The position numbers and the translations under genes are program-made. The notes under the pieces were generated by a model that saw only the letters and a program-made list of their open reading frames with translations, was not told the origin of the DNA and ran no database searches. Below are positions 24,038 to 30,347 of a stretch of 31,301 bases of DNA, in pieces. The stretch spans positions 1,702-33,002 of the IMG/VR virus record IMGVR_UViG_3300030102_001928. One strand, 5' to 3'. Origin of the DNA: a virus. How positions within the stretch are numbered: position 1 is the stretch's first letter; every line of letters starts with the position of its first letter.

Positions 24038-25707
24038 TAAAATGCAATAGATGTCTGATTCTCTGCCATACTAAATTCAGTATCAAGGTGTTCAGACAAT
24101 CTTCCTGTTTCTTTATCGTAAATTAGAGCAGTTGCCATACCGACATCTCCAGTATATCTAGACTTTAAGATTCTAAGCCTAGTTGTCCGAGCCTCTTCAG
24201 GGTCATCGGACTGTTGATTCCTCTCTAATGCTATCACACAATCACTTAATTGTCCAATACTATTAGACCCTCTTAAATGCGATAGAGAAACTTCAATACC
24301 ATTCTCATGGCCTCTGTTGCCATCTACTCTTCTCAAGTGGGAAACAAGAATTAAACCAGCTCCAGTTTCCTCTACTAAACTTCTAAGTCTAGTCATAATA
24401 TTGTCTATGGCTCGTCTTTCATCACCTTCTTCTAAAGCACTAACAAGCATGTGGAGGTGGTCAACCACTACCCACTTACAATCACAACCAACAATCAAGT
24501 ATCTAAGCTTAGCAAAGATATCATCTATCTGATTAGTCCCAAAATGAGCATGAATAAAAACCTTGTCATCTTTAAAAACTTTATCAAACATATCGACCAA
24601 AGTAGACTCATCAAACTTCTCTCGTTCTTGGTCAACATATAATCGAGCATTAGCTTCGATAGATAAAATACCATCTACTGTTCTTCGCCAGTCTTCTTCG
24701 AGTGCTATGATGCCGACATTGTCGTCTGTCTGTTTGACTAACCAATGCTCTAGTTCTCTCGTGATACTAGACTTACCAAGCCCTGTACCACCCGTTAAAG
24801 TTACTAACTCACCTTGTCTCAGTCCATATAGTTTTTCATTTAGTCCTGCCCAAGGATAAGGCACAGACTCTTTCTTCTCTCTATCTAAAAAAGAATCTTT
24901 CTTCTCTGATACTCTAATGATACCACTAGGAGTATACAGTTTAGCATCCCACCAAGCACTAACAAATTCTTTGTATTTGCCTTTGAGAAGCATATCATTA
25001 GCATCTTTGTAACCATTAGGTAAGGTGACTATCTTAGCCTTGCCGGGCTTAAGAATACTAGCAACCTTCTTAGCTGACTCAATGCCTTGTCTATCTTTAT
25101 CAAAACAAATGACAATATTATCAAAGCTTTCTATGTATTCTAAGTTCTCTTTAATATCTTTGACTGCTCCGGAAGCTCCTCTAATGATAGAAGTGACTGC
25201 CCACTTACTGCCTAGTAATTCGTAAGCGGCCATCGCATCACACTCACCCTCAGTTATGGTTAAATACTTACCACCTTCTTTGAAAAGTTGTTGACCAAAC
25301 AAACCAACTCCTTGAGGGCTAACGTCATAGCTAAACTTTTTGTCTCGAACATATCTAATCTTGTTTGATGTTAGTTCATTGTTGATATACAAAGGATAAA
25401 TATGTTGAGCTATTTGACCAGCACTATCATAAACAGTCTTGACTCCATACTTCTCAGCAGTCTCCCTTGAGATATTTCTATCCGCTAGTTTGGCGAAGAC
25501 TCCGCCATGAGCATTTAGTTCTCTAACTGTTTCTGTCATATTAGTTTTATTAGATACGATATTATCTTGATTGTCTACCCCTTTCGGAAAGAATTCATCA
25601 CAACTAAAACATTTAGCTGAACCATTCTCATTAACCGAAAGAGCATCGCTACTACCACAAGCCGGACAAGGCAAGTGATACTTCTTAAATTTTAAATCTT
25701 GTTCCAT
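24037..25707 (-). CDS. Primase-helicase (T7 gp4-like)
   Basis: 556 residues from ATG 25707, chosen because GAGG lies 6 nt upstream; an upstream TTG at 25719 is inside the terminator-ribosome-site stretch. Zinc ribbon Cys14-x-x-Cys17 and Cys33-x-x-Cys36; TOPRIM with Glu153 (ITEGECDA) and Asp203/Asp205 (CFDKDRQG); DnaB-type helicase with Walker A 'GGTGLGKSS' (Lys312), Walker B 'WVVVDHLHML' and sensor block 'LRGSNSIGQL'. The C-terminus is mildly acidic and ends in Phe, as in T7 gp4, where that tail docks on the polymerase. It unwinds DNA and makes primers at the fork. Confidence 0.97.
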   Translation of the reverse strand: MEQDLKFKKYHLPCPACGSSDALSVNENGSAKCFSCDEFFPKGVDNQDNIVSNKTNMTETVRELNAHGGVFAKLADRNISRETAEKYGVKTVYDSAGQIAQHIYPLYINNELTSNKIRYVRDKKFSYDVSPQGVGLFGQQLFKEGGKYLTITEGECDAMAAYELLGSKWAVTSIIRGASGAVKDIKENLEYIESFDNIVICFDKDRQGIESAKKVASILKPGKAKIVTLPNGYKDANDMLLKGKYKEFVSAWWDAKLYTPSGIIRVSEKKDSFLDREKKESVPYPWAGLNEKLYGLRQGELVTLTGGTGLGKSSITRELEHWLVKQTDDNVGIIALEEDWRRTVDGILSIEANARLYVDQEREKFDESTLVDMFDKVFKDDKVFIHAHFGTNQIDDIFAKLRYLIVGCDCKWVVVDHLHMLVSALEEGDERRAIDNIMTRLRSLVEETGAGLILVSHLRRVDGNRGHENGIEVSLSHLRGSNSIGQLSDCVIALERNQQSDDPEEARTTRLRILKSRYTGDVGMATALIYDKETGRLSEHLDTEFSMAENQTSIAF

Positions 25708-25717
25708 CTTTGACCTC

Positions 25718-25747
25718 AAAAAAATAGGGCATCCGAAGACACCCTAT
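25718..25747 (-). terminator. UUCG-loop terminator/attenuator upstream of primase-helicase
   Basis: On the minus strand ATAGGGTGTC, loop TTCG, GATGCCCTAT form a 10-bp stem (two G-T pairs near the loop) capped by a UUCG tetraloop and followed by a T-run of at least six. It lies 22 nt after the stop of the small acidic gene. The T-run ends directly at the GAGG ribosome site of the primase-helicase gene. This is a textbook intrinsic terminator inside the replication operon. Confidence 0.88.
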
Positions 25748-25769
25748 CAGAATATATGAAAAATTGTGG

Positions 25770-26021
25770 TTAGGTTTCCTCAGAATCTTCAGTAGATTCG
25801 TCAGTACTTTCTTCCACTTGCGACTCAGGACAGCCTTTTAATAGCTCTTCTAAGTTTGCTCTATGTGTGCGACTAGCAAAGTCTAAAGCTTCGATAACAA
25901 CAGATAGATTACCTACCTTGTTGACCATCACAGTAGCATCATTCTTTTTCTGTTCATCTGCAATAGCAGTAACATCAAAGTTATTTACTTCACCTTCATC
26001 GTTTTTAATACTAATAATCAT
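25770..26021 (-). CDS. Small acidic protein after SSB
   Basis: 83 residues, with a globular N-terminal part ('MIISIKNDEGEVNNFDV', then 'VVIEALDFASRTHRANLEELL') and a C-terminal 18-residue tail dominated by Glu, Ser, Thr and Asp. The start shares its first base with the SSB stop (TAATG), so the two are co-translated. The tail resembles acidic protein-docking tails but lacks a terminal aromatic residue. Function unknown; the context suggests an accessory to SSB or the fork. Confidence 0.72.
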   Translation of the reverse strand: MIISIKNDEGEVNNFDVTAIADEQKKNDATVMVNKVGNLSVVIEALDFASRTHRANLEELLKGCPESQVEESTDESTEDSEET

Positions 26022-26458
26022 TAGAATTCTTCTCCTCCTTCGATGGCATCGAATTCTGAACCATCACTAGATTTATATTGAACTAAGTCAATAACTTGCA
26101 TAGCTTGAAAGTCCAAGCCTTTGAAGTCCCCATACTTATTAGATGTTTCCCACTCGTTATACTGCACTCTAACTTTAGAGCCGTTACCGACCAGTTCATC
26201 TATTGGAACTTTGTTTGCATCTAAAAGCTTAGGCGACTGTCTAACCATTCCGTTAGGGCCATTCACCTTTCTTTTAAAAGTTATTGCTTTTCCAACGACT
26301 TCATCATTTATTGTGATTTCTTTTGTTTTAAAACCACGAGCTTCAAAGTCTTTGGCGACATCATCACTCACTACTAAGTCCACAGTATAAACAGGTTCAT
26401 ACTTGGTATTAGGAGTAGTTACACTAGCCCAGTAGGCTATTCCTTCTTGTATTGCCAT
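26021..26458 (-). CDS. Putative single-stranded DNA-binding protein (T7 gp2.5-type role)
   Basis: 145 residues from ATG 26458, with GGAG 7 nt upstream; a longer frame from 26488 would start at the transcription start region and lacks such a site. The body 'GIAYWASVTTPNTKYEPVYTVDLVV' is rich in strands and aromatics, like the OB-fold phage proteins annotated as ssDNA-binding in marine phages. The C-terminus is acidic and ends in Phe (EGGEEF), as in T7 gp2.5 where this tail contacts polymerase and helicase. First gene after a consensus promoter, in line with the need for much SSB. Confidence 0.75.
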   Translation of the reverse strand: MAIQEGIAYWASVTTPNTKYEPVYTVDLVVSDDVAKDFEARGFKTKEITINDEVVGKAITFKRKVNGPNGMVRQSPKLLDANKVPIDELVGNGSKVRVQYNEWETSNKYGDFKGLDFQAMQVIDLVQYKSSDGSEFDAIEGGEEF

Positions 26459-26493
26459 AAATTTACTCCGTTTTTGGCATAATTGCATAAACT

Positions 26494-26521
26494 ATTATAG
26501 CTCTGTACAAAAGTCTGTCAA
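26494..26521 (-). promoter_or_regulatory. Consensus sigma70 promoter before the SSB/replication genes
   Basis: Minus strand TTGACA (26521-26516), 16-nt spacer, TATAAT (26499-26494): both hexamers are perfect. The expected transcript starts near 26487, about 29 nt before the SSB ATG. The -35 box follows the stop of the preceding small gene directly. Host sigma70 RNA polymerase should read it strongly; no phage RNA polymerase is needed. Confidence 0.85.
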
Positions 26522-26528
26522 GAGCTAT
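26497..26528. promoter_or_regulatory. Inverted repeat over the promoter, possible operator
   Basis: ATAGCTCT (26497-26504) and AGAGCTAT (26521-26528) are perfect 8-bp reverse complements 16 nt apart. One arm overlaps the -10 box, the other touches the -35 box. The centre-to-centre distance of 24 nt would suit a dimeric regulator spanning the promoter; alternatively it is a weak hairpin ending the upstream transcript. Confidence 0.5.
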
Positions 26529-26731
26529 GAGTTAATCTCCTCAACTATTTTAGCTAAGGAGATGGTTTCGTTATTATGAAGAGTAATCTTAAAGTTATCG
26601 TCTGTTAAACATTCAACTTCATAGACTACTCCACCTTTACTAAAGATATTTTCATAATTAATAATTACAAAATTATCAAATTTTCTAAATAATTCTTTAT
26701 TTAATATAATGCTTTCTGTCATTTTAGACAT
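26525..26731 (-). CDS. Unknown small protein
   Basis: 68 residues, 'MSKMTESIILNKELFRKF' then a strand-rich region with 'GGVVYEVECL' and 'NFKITLHNNETISL'. Overlaps the TonB-like gene before it by 8 nt. The stop lies against the -35 box of the SSB promoter. No known motif. Confidence 0.68.
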   Translation of the reverse strand: MSKMTESIILNKELFRKFDNFVIINYENIFSKGGVVYEVECLTDDNFKITLHNNETISLAKIVEEINS

Positions 26732-27440
26732 TTATTTTAAAAGGTATTGAACAGTTTTCAGCTGTTGCCGTACCAAAGTCTAAGCTACTTAGGTATCTCA
26801 TACTAGCTCGTCTAAGACTGTTGGGTGGGTTAGACTCAAATTCAACATTAACAGGCTTACCTTCTGCTAAATCATACACAATTCTAAAAGCTACTGAGTT
26901 CTTTAGAGTTACATTCCTAATATAGTAAGAGAAACTTCTGTTCTTTACCGGCTTAGGACAAGCCACAGGCTCTGCCACAACTTTTTCTACTGCATTAGAG
27001 ACAACATAAGGAGTCTCAATTTCCGGCTCTTGTGTGGCCTCTGAGGGCTTCGTTTGTAACAGCTCTAATTGTGTTGCTAAGTTCATCACACTAGCAGTTG
27101 TAGTGTTTTCTAGCTGAGTTAGTTGAGTTTGTAGCTCAGCTAAGCTTAAAGCTAAACTCTCTTGCTCAGCTTCACTAAGTTCTGCGAAGTTTACTAAAGT
27201 TTTAATAGCTCTTTCGGTTTGTAAAACAGTTTGAAAGATACCATCATTTTCTAGTCTTAGTTCTTCATTCTCCACTTCCAAAGCATTTATTCTAGCTAAT
27301 AAATTTTGCTTAGTCTTTTTAAATTCTACGACATACTCTTGTGTGTTACCAATGTTTTGTTTGACATGATAGCCAAGTAAAAGATAAGTAGCACTTACAA
27401 GCACTAAAGTTATTAAAGTTGATATTACTATATTCTTCAT
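26724..27440 (-). CDS. Membrane-anchored coiled-coil protein with TonB-C-like domain
   Basis: 238 residues. Residues 4-23 form one membrane anchor with N-in topology, residues about 35-125 a long Leu/Glu/Gln coiled coil ('NALEVENEELRLENDG'), then a Pro/Glu-rich linker, and a C-terminal domain of about 70 residues. That domain ('FRIVYDLAEGKPVNVEFES', 'NSLRRASMRYLSSLDFG', 'IPFKINV') follows the TonB C-terminal pattern: strand with x-Y-x-L-x-x-G-x-x-x-N, helix with A-x-x-x-L, last strand I-P-F-x-I. Anchor, spacer and periplasmic domain match TonB architecture. A role in the envelope, such as hindering TonB-dependent receptors or excluding other phages, is inference. GGAG 7 nt before ATG. Confidence 0.72.
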   Translation of the reverse strand: MKNIVISTLITLVLVSATYLLLGYHVKQNIGNTQEYVVEFKKTKQNLLARINALEVENEELRLENDGIFQTVLQTERAIKTLVNFAELSEAEQESLALSLAELQTQLTQLENTTTASVMNLATQLELLQTKPSEATQEPEIETPYVVSNAVEKVVAEPVACPKPVKNRSFSYYIRNVTLKNSVAFRIVYDLAEGKPVNVEFESNPPNSLRRASMRYLSSLDFGTATAENCSIPFKINV

Positions 27441-27463
27441 TTTATTTCTCCGTTAGTTATTAG

Positions 27464-27661
27464 TTAGTCTCTCCAAGTTCTACCCCCATGCCATCTCGCC
27501 CATCTTCTCTGTTTCACATAAAGTTTAATAAGAAAACTTTTATTAGCCTCGACATAGTCTTCAAAGCTTTTTTGTTCGGTTATGGTATTGTAATATAATT
27601 GTTCGTTACAATACTCGTCAAACTTGTGCATAAGAAAAATATCTATCTGTCTAGTTTTCAT
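27464..27661 (-). CDS. Unknown small basic protein
   Basis: 65 residues from ATG 27661, which overlaps the preceding small gene's TGA (ATGA); a GTG at 27673 would add four residues. The C-terminal part is rich in Trp/Arg ('QRRWARWHGGRTWRD'), suggesting nucleic-acid or membrane-surface contact. No known motif. Confidence 0.65.
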   Translation of the reverse strand: MKTRQIDIFLMHKFDEYCNEQLYYNTITEQKSFEDYVEANKSFLIKLYVKQRRWARWHGGRTWRD

Positions 27662-27798
27662 CTTATCCAACACTTATAACCAGAACACTTATCAACAGGG
27701 TCACCGCAATCTTCACAGTATTCTACTTCTTTCTTAGTAGGTAAGTCTTCTGTTAGTTCTTTGGCAATGTCATTACACACTTGTAAAAATAAATCCAT
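27658..27798 (-). CDS. Very small putative zinc-binding protein (46 aa)
   Basis: 46 residues, MDLFLQVCNDIAKE at the start. The C-terminal half has Cys-x-x-Cys-x6-Cys-x4-Cys ('YCEDCGDPVDKCSGYKC'), a likely zinc knuckle. GGAG 6 nt before the ATG; ATGA overlap with the next gene and TAATG overlap with the previous one. The tight fit and ribosome site support a real gene. Confidence 0.7.
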   Translation of the reverse strand: MDLFLQVCNDIAKELTEDLPTKKEVEYCEDCGDPVDKCSGYKCWIR

Positions 27799-27905
27799 TA
27801 CTTTCTCCTATTCTTGTCGTCAACCAGCTTAGTTGACTCCCATGCAAAAAAGGCTAACACAGAAAAGAAGATAAGAGCAAGTAGTAATTCTATTAAATTA
27901 CTCAT
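27798..27905 (-). CDS. Very small one-helix membrane protein (35 aa)
   Basis: 35 residues: a single hydrophobic helix (LIELLLALIFFSVLAFFAW) followed by a charged tail ending DDKNRRK. The start overlaps the previous gene by 8 nt and the stop shares a base with the next ATG. Size and layout resemble phage membrane peptides that modify the host envelope; function unknown. Confidence 0.6.
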   Translation of the reverse strand: MSNLIELLLALIFFSVLAFFAWESTKLVDDKNRRK

Positions 27906-28071
27906 CAAACACCTCGCTAATGTGATAGTTCTGCCAAGCTCCGTGCTTGACCAGTTCCCACTTACTTCCACCGGTTTGGTCAGCTAGTTTTAAAGCTTCG
28001 TCCACAGAATTAGCTTTTACTCTAACTTTATAGTGGGTTGGTTGTTTAGCATAGACTTCATAAGTTTTCAT
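27898..28071 (-). CDS. Small unknown protein (57 aa)
   Basis: 57 residues: MKTYEVYAKQPTHYKVRV, then 'KANSVDEALKLADQ', then 'WELVKHGAWQNYHISEVFDE'. The pattern strand, 'V-x-A-x-S-x-x-E-A-L-x-x-A' helix, strand is common in small phage proteins of unknown role. AGGTGAG lies just before the ATG; overlaps the next tiny gene by 8 nt. Confidence 0.68.
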   Translation of the reverse strand: MKTYEVYAKQPTHYKVRVKANSVDEALKLADQTGGSKWELVKHGAWQNYHISEVFDE

Positions 28072-28079
28072 AACTCACC

Positions 28080-28271
28080 TCAGTTTAAAATTCTTTGTAC
28101 CCAATTCTCTGCCACATCTTCAGCATAGCTTTGGGAGTGGTCAAAGCATTCGACCACCCTAACTAGCATAGTGTCACGATAAAGCTCGACAAAAAAGCCC
28201 TGTCGATTTTTAAAGATAAAGGCCTCACGACTTTGAGGTCTACCGTATTGCGAAATAAGTTCACCTATCAT
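28080..28271 (-). CDS. Unknown small protein
   Basis: 63 residues, alternating strands ('AFIFKNRQGFFVELYRDTM') and a C-terminal helix ('SQSYAEDVAENWVQRIL'). The start overlaps the preceding gene by 11 nt. The fold looks like a small beta-alpha protein; no motif known to me. Confidence 0.68.
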   Translation of the reverse strand: MIGELISQYGRPQSREAFIFKNRQGFFVELYRDTMLVRVVECFDHSQSYAEDVAENWVQRILN

Positions 28272-28506
28272 AAAGCTTTTGCCTCTCCAAGTCCTCTAAG
28301 ATATCTAATACTTCATTATTGATAGTTTCTAGATAATCTAAGTCAATAGCACAACTAGCGATATAAGAATAATCTTCATCGCCTTCAGGTCTCTCTAGCT
28401 CTCTATCAATACAATGTCTATTAAAACTTCTAAGCTTCTCAGTTAGTAGTCCTAATGCCCCTTCTCTCAGTTCAGAAAGTCTTTCATATATTTCAGTCTT
28501 AGTCAT
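28261..28506 (-). CDS. Unknown small acidic helical protein
   Basis: 81 residues, nearly all helical, acidic; 'EIYERLSELREGALGLLTEKL' at the N-terminus and 'YLETINNEVLDILEDLERQ' at the C-terminus suggest a two-helix coiled coil. GGAG 7 nt before the ATG. First gene after a 184-nt non-coding gap. Confidence 0.68.
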   Translation of the reverse strand: MTKTEIYERLSELREGALGLLTEKLRSFNRHCIDRELERPEGDEDYSYIASCAIDLDYLETINNEVLDILEDLERQKLYDR

Positions 28507-28690
28507 AATTTTCTCCGTTTAGTTAAGTGCTAGTTCTGTTTTGTGTGTCTAAACTAGCAAGAGACACGCACATCTTGGCTTTGTTGTTTATCGTCTGTTC
28601 AAACCCCTCGCTAAATGAGAAAAATCAGACTAGTTGTTTACACTTTTAAAGTCGTCCAACAGTCAACAACATACTGTTGGGGAGACATGG
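28507..28690. other. Non-coding gap with a perfect hairpin
   Basis: 184 nt without a gene. Next to the gene ending at 28691 lies CCAACAGT (28656-28663), 9-nt loop, ACTGTTGG (28673-28680), a perfect 8-bp stem with no T-run on either strand. It may be a processing site, protein-binding site or weak terminator. TTGTTTAC at 28634-28641 recurs in other gaps. No convincing promoter was found for the following minus-strand genes. Confidence 0.55.
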
Positions 28691-29002
28691 TTAGTGAACT
28701 CCTTCCATTCTCTGAACAGAACCAGTAACTTCAGCTAATTTGCTTTCCATCCAATTTATATTTTCTTGATAGAACGGCACATTCTCCTGAACGGCTATTT
28801 GTCTAGCTAGTTCTTGAGTTGCTGACCAAAGATTATGATCCAATTCTTCTAAGTCTTCGCACATATGACTTAATATGTTCTCTAACTTAGCTTCATTCTT
28901 TTTGGTATCAGGACAAGTCATAAGGAGAAAGAAGCACACGGCTACTCTCTCCTTAGCATTCTTAGGATTTTCGATTAATTGATCTACATTTACTTTCTTC
29001 AT
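28691..29002 (-). CDS. Unknown small helical protein
   Basis: 103 residues from ATG 29002, one base after the preceding stop; a longer frame to 29038 would overlap that gene and adds unrelated residues. Begins MKKVNVDQLIENPKN; acidic, helical, with 'MTCPDTKKNEAKLENIL' and 'NLWSATQELARQIA'. No motif recognised. Second gene of the leftward early block. Confidence 0.68.
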   Translation of the reverse strand: MKKVNVDQLIENPKNAKERVAVCFFLLMTCPDTKKNEAKLENILSHMCEDLEELDHNLWSATQELARQIAVQENVPFYQENINWMESKLAEVTGSVQRMEGVH

Positions 29003-29003
29003 G

Positions 29004-29402
29004 TTAAGCCCCAAATTTATTTTTAAGTGAGTCAACAAGCTTATCGAAGTCTACTGAGTCACCTAGATTTGCTAAGACTACCTCAGTCTCAATTTTACTT
29101 CTAAGACCCTTGTCGTCCCATTTGAAGTTACCATTGAAATGATAGTTATACTCATTAGCGTATTCAAAGTTAGGATTACTCATTTCTTTGTTGAAAGCTT
29201 TGTGAAGTTTCTTTAGCTTCTTTTCGCAATCGTCAATCTCTGATTTCTTATCTTTGATGGCTTGTTTACAAGCTTGGATATCAAGCCACTTTTGGTTACT
29301 CTGCATTTCGGTTTCAAGCTTAGATATGCTCTCAGTCCTGATCTCGTTGTATGCTCTATCAACGAGTATATTTCTTTCGTTAATGGTTAGTTTTCTAGCC
29401 AT
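29004..29402 (-). CDS. Unknown coiled-coil protein, first leftward gene
   Basis: 132 residues. Basic N-terminus (MARKLTINERN), then helices with 'KQAIKDKKSEIDDCEKKLKKL' as a coiled coil, an aromatic-rich patch 'NPNFEYANEYNYHFNG', and a C-terminal helical part. AAGGAG lies 8 nt before the ATG. It is the first gene leftward from the divergent control region, so likely expressed early; function unknown. Confidence 0.72.
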   Translation of the reverse strand: MARKLTINERNILVDRAYNEIRTESISKLETEMQSNQKWLDIQACKQAIKDKKSEIDDCEKKLKKLHKAFNKEMSNPNFEYANEYNYHFNGNFKWDDKGLRSKIETEVVLANLGDSVDFDKLVDSLKNKFGA

Positions 29403-29443
29403 ATTAATTCTCCTTATAGTTAATGTGAGTATGTATGGCTTTG

Positions 29444-29471
29444 TTTATTCTTACTAAAGAGCTGGTATCAA
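29444..29471 (-). promoter_or_regulatory. Possible leftward early promoter
   Basis: Minus strand TTGATA (29471-29466), 16-nt spacer, AATAAA (29449-29444). The -35 has 5 of 6 and the -10 has 4 of 6 consensus bases. Transcription would start near 29437 and reach the first leftward gene after about 35 nt. The 16-nt spacer equals that of the strong SSB promoter. Confidence 0.4.
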
Positions 29472-29609
29472 TTTAAATGCTTACCACTTTGTGTGCATAC
29501 CATACATAAACACAAGTATTAGTTAATCATATGTTAGACATGTTGTAAACAGTTTATACATAATAAATAGAGTTATTTGGGGGTAGAGTAGGGGTTAAAC
29601 TGCATACCC

Positions 29610-29632
29610 TCGCTCTCTCAGTCGCTCTCTCA
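29610..29632. repeat. Tandem 11-nt direct repeat
   Basis: TCGCTCTCTCA occurs at 29610-29620 and again at 29622-29632, separated by one G. It lies just before the GTCGGG cluster in the control region. Possible iteron-like or protein-binding site. Confidence 0.7.
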
Positions 29633-29642
29633 AACAAAATCC

Positions 29643-29669
29643 GTCGGGTCGTCGGGTCGGGTCGTCGGG
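29643..29669. repeat. GTCGGG cluster (four copies)
   Basis: GTCGGG starts at 29643, 29651, 29656 and 29664 (spacing 8, 5, 8). Further copies lie at 30084, 30095 and 30919, all in or at the edge of non-coding DNA in this right part. This GC-rich word stands out in AT-rich sequence. It may be a binding site in the control region. Confidence 0.65.
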
Positions 29670-29726
29670 TTAGACAATAAAATGTCTGTATGGACAGTAT
29701 AACACACATAACACAACACAACACAA

Positions 29727-29747
29727 CCAGGAGCTAAGATCTCCTGG
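29727..29747. repeat. Hairpin in the leader of the first rightward gene
   Basis: CCAGGAG (29727-29733), loop CTAAGAT, CTCCTGG (29741-29747): perfect 7-bp stem. No T-run follows, so it is not a standard terminator. It lies about 115 nt before ATG 29862. TATAAC at 29698-29703 could be a -10 box just upstream, though no good -35 box is spaced with it. Confidence 0.55.
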
Positions 29748-29861
29748 AAGCCAGAGTCACTTATGGAAAAGGTTGTGGATAAAAAAAGATCTTCACATTA
29801 CTTGACTTCATGTCTACTTCATGTAACTATAAGCACATACATTATTAAAAGGAGAAATGAT

Positions 29862-30083
29862 ATGTCTTTATACAAATACTTAGGAATTTACGGCCAATAC
29901 TTAGTTGGCAACAATATGGCTGACACAAGAGCTCATGCTATTGAGAAAGGTCTGCGAGAATTATTGAGTGCAGTTAACGGTTGTGATGATCGTAACTTGG
30001 CTCTGTTCAAGAAACACGAGCCTGATCTGTATAACGGCTTGGTTAGATATGCCAAGATACAGATGGAGCGAGTGCCCGAGTAA
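29862..30083 (+). CDS. Unknown small protein, first rightward gene
   Basis: 73 residues from ATG 29862, with GGAG 7 nt upstream; a longer frame from 29763 lacks a ribosome site. Begins MSLYKYLGIYGQYLVG, then helical 'AIEKGLRELLSAVNGCDD' and 'DLYNGLVRYAKIQMERV'. No motif known. Stop lies in the loop of a CCCGA/TCGGG pairing, next to a longer hairpin. Confidence 0.68.
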   Translation: MSLYKYLGIYGQYLVGNNMADTRAHAIEKGLRELLSAVNGCDDRNLALFKKHEPDLYNGLVRYAKIQMERVPE

Positions 30084-30093
30084 GTCGGGGACA

Positions 30094-30122
30094 AGTCGGG
30101 AACGCTACTAGCGTTTTCGGCT
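30094..30122. repeat. Strong hairpin after the first rightward gene
   Basis: AGTCGGGAACGCT, loop ACT, AGCGTTTTCGGCT: a 13-bp stem with three G-T pairs, core AACGCT/AGCGTT perfect. It starts 10 nt after the stop of the gene ending at 30083. No T-run follows, so it may protect the mRNA end or bind a protein. Confidence 0.55.
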
Positions 30123-30163
30123 GACTCTACGAGGTAAGTACTACACAATAGTTAACACATCCC

Positions 30164-30200
30164 CCTGGAGCTTGAGCTTCAATAGAAGCCAGGTTTTCTT
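30164..30200 (+). terminator. Weak terminator-like hairpin
   Basis: GCTTC-AATA-GAAGC (30176-30189) is a 5-bp stem with a tetraloop; CCTG (30164-30167) and CAGG (30190-30193) extend it across an 8-nt bulge on one side. TTTTCTT follows. It would end transcripts from the first rightward gene before the next promoter. Confidence 0.35.
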
Positions 30201-30222
30201 AAAGGATCTATTTAATTAATAC

Positions 30223-30250
30223 TTGACTTATTGTTTACCTGTGGTAGACT
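30223..30250 (+). promoter_or_regulatory. Likely rightward sigma70 promoter
   Basis: TTGACT (30223-30228), 16-nt spacer, TAGACT (30245-30250); TATAGA directly after is another -10 candidate. The leader to ATG 30348 is about 90 nt. The spacer contains TTGTTTACC, also found in the promoter region near 31066. Confidence 0.5.
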
Positions 30251-30347
30251 TATAGATAAGTTGCTTTTGGTGAGGTTGATTTGCATTTCTCCTGGGAAGT
30301 AAAGCAGACGGTCATTCAGAAGCAGCTTTTATATAGGAGAATGGAAA

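Larger units (their letters stand above)
29403..29861. other. Divergent control region, candidate origin
   Basis: 459 nt without a convincing gene between the leftward and rightward blocks. It contains an inverted repeat TATGTATGG (29430-29438)/CCATACATA (29500-29508), an AT-rich stretch (29520-29575), a tandem TCGCTCTCTCA pair, a GTCGGG cluster, an ACACA-rich run and a hairpin at 29727-29747. Repeats next to an AT-rich stretch at a divergent gene boundary suit a replication origin or early control region, but no known initiator site is identified. Confidence 0.5.

Noticed and set aside
23622-24050. Plus-strand open frame of 142 codons opposite the DNA polymerase
   Set aside because: Antisense to exonuclease-domain codons that are well conserved; Ser-rich low-complexity shadow without a ribosome site.
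29643-29669. CRISPR-like or microsatellite reading of the GTCGGG cluster
   Set aside because: Units are 5-8 nt with no unique spacers; too short for CRISPR and unequal in spacing for a simple satellite.
29763-29861. N-terminal extension of the first rightward gene
   Set aside because: ATG 29763 has no ribosome site, while ATG 29862 has GGAG at 7 nt; the extra residues look like translated leader.
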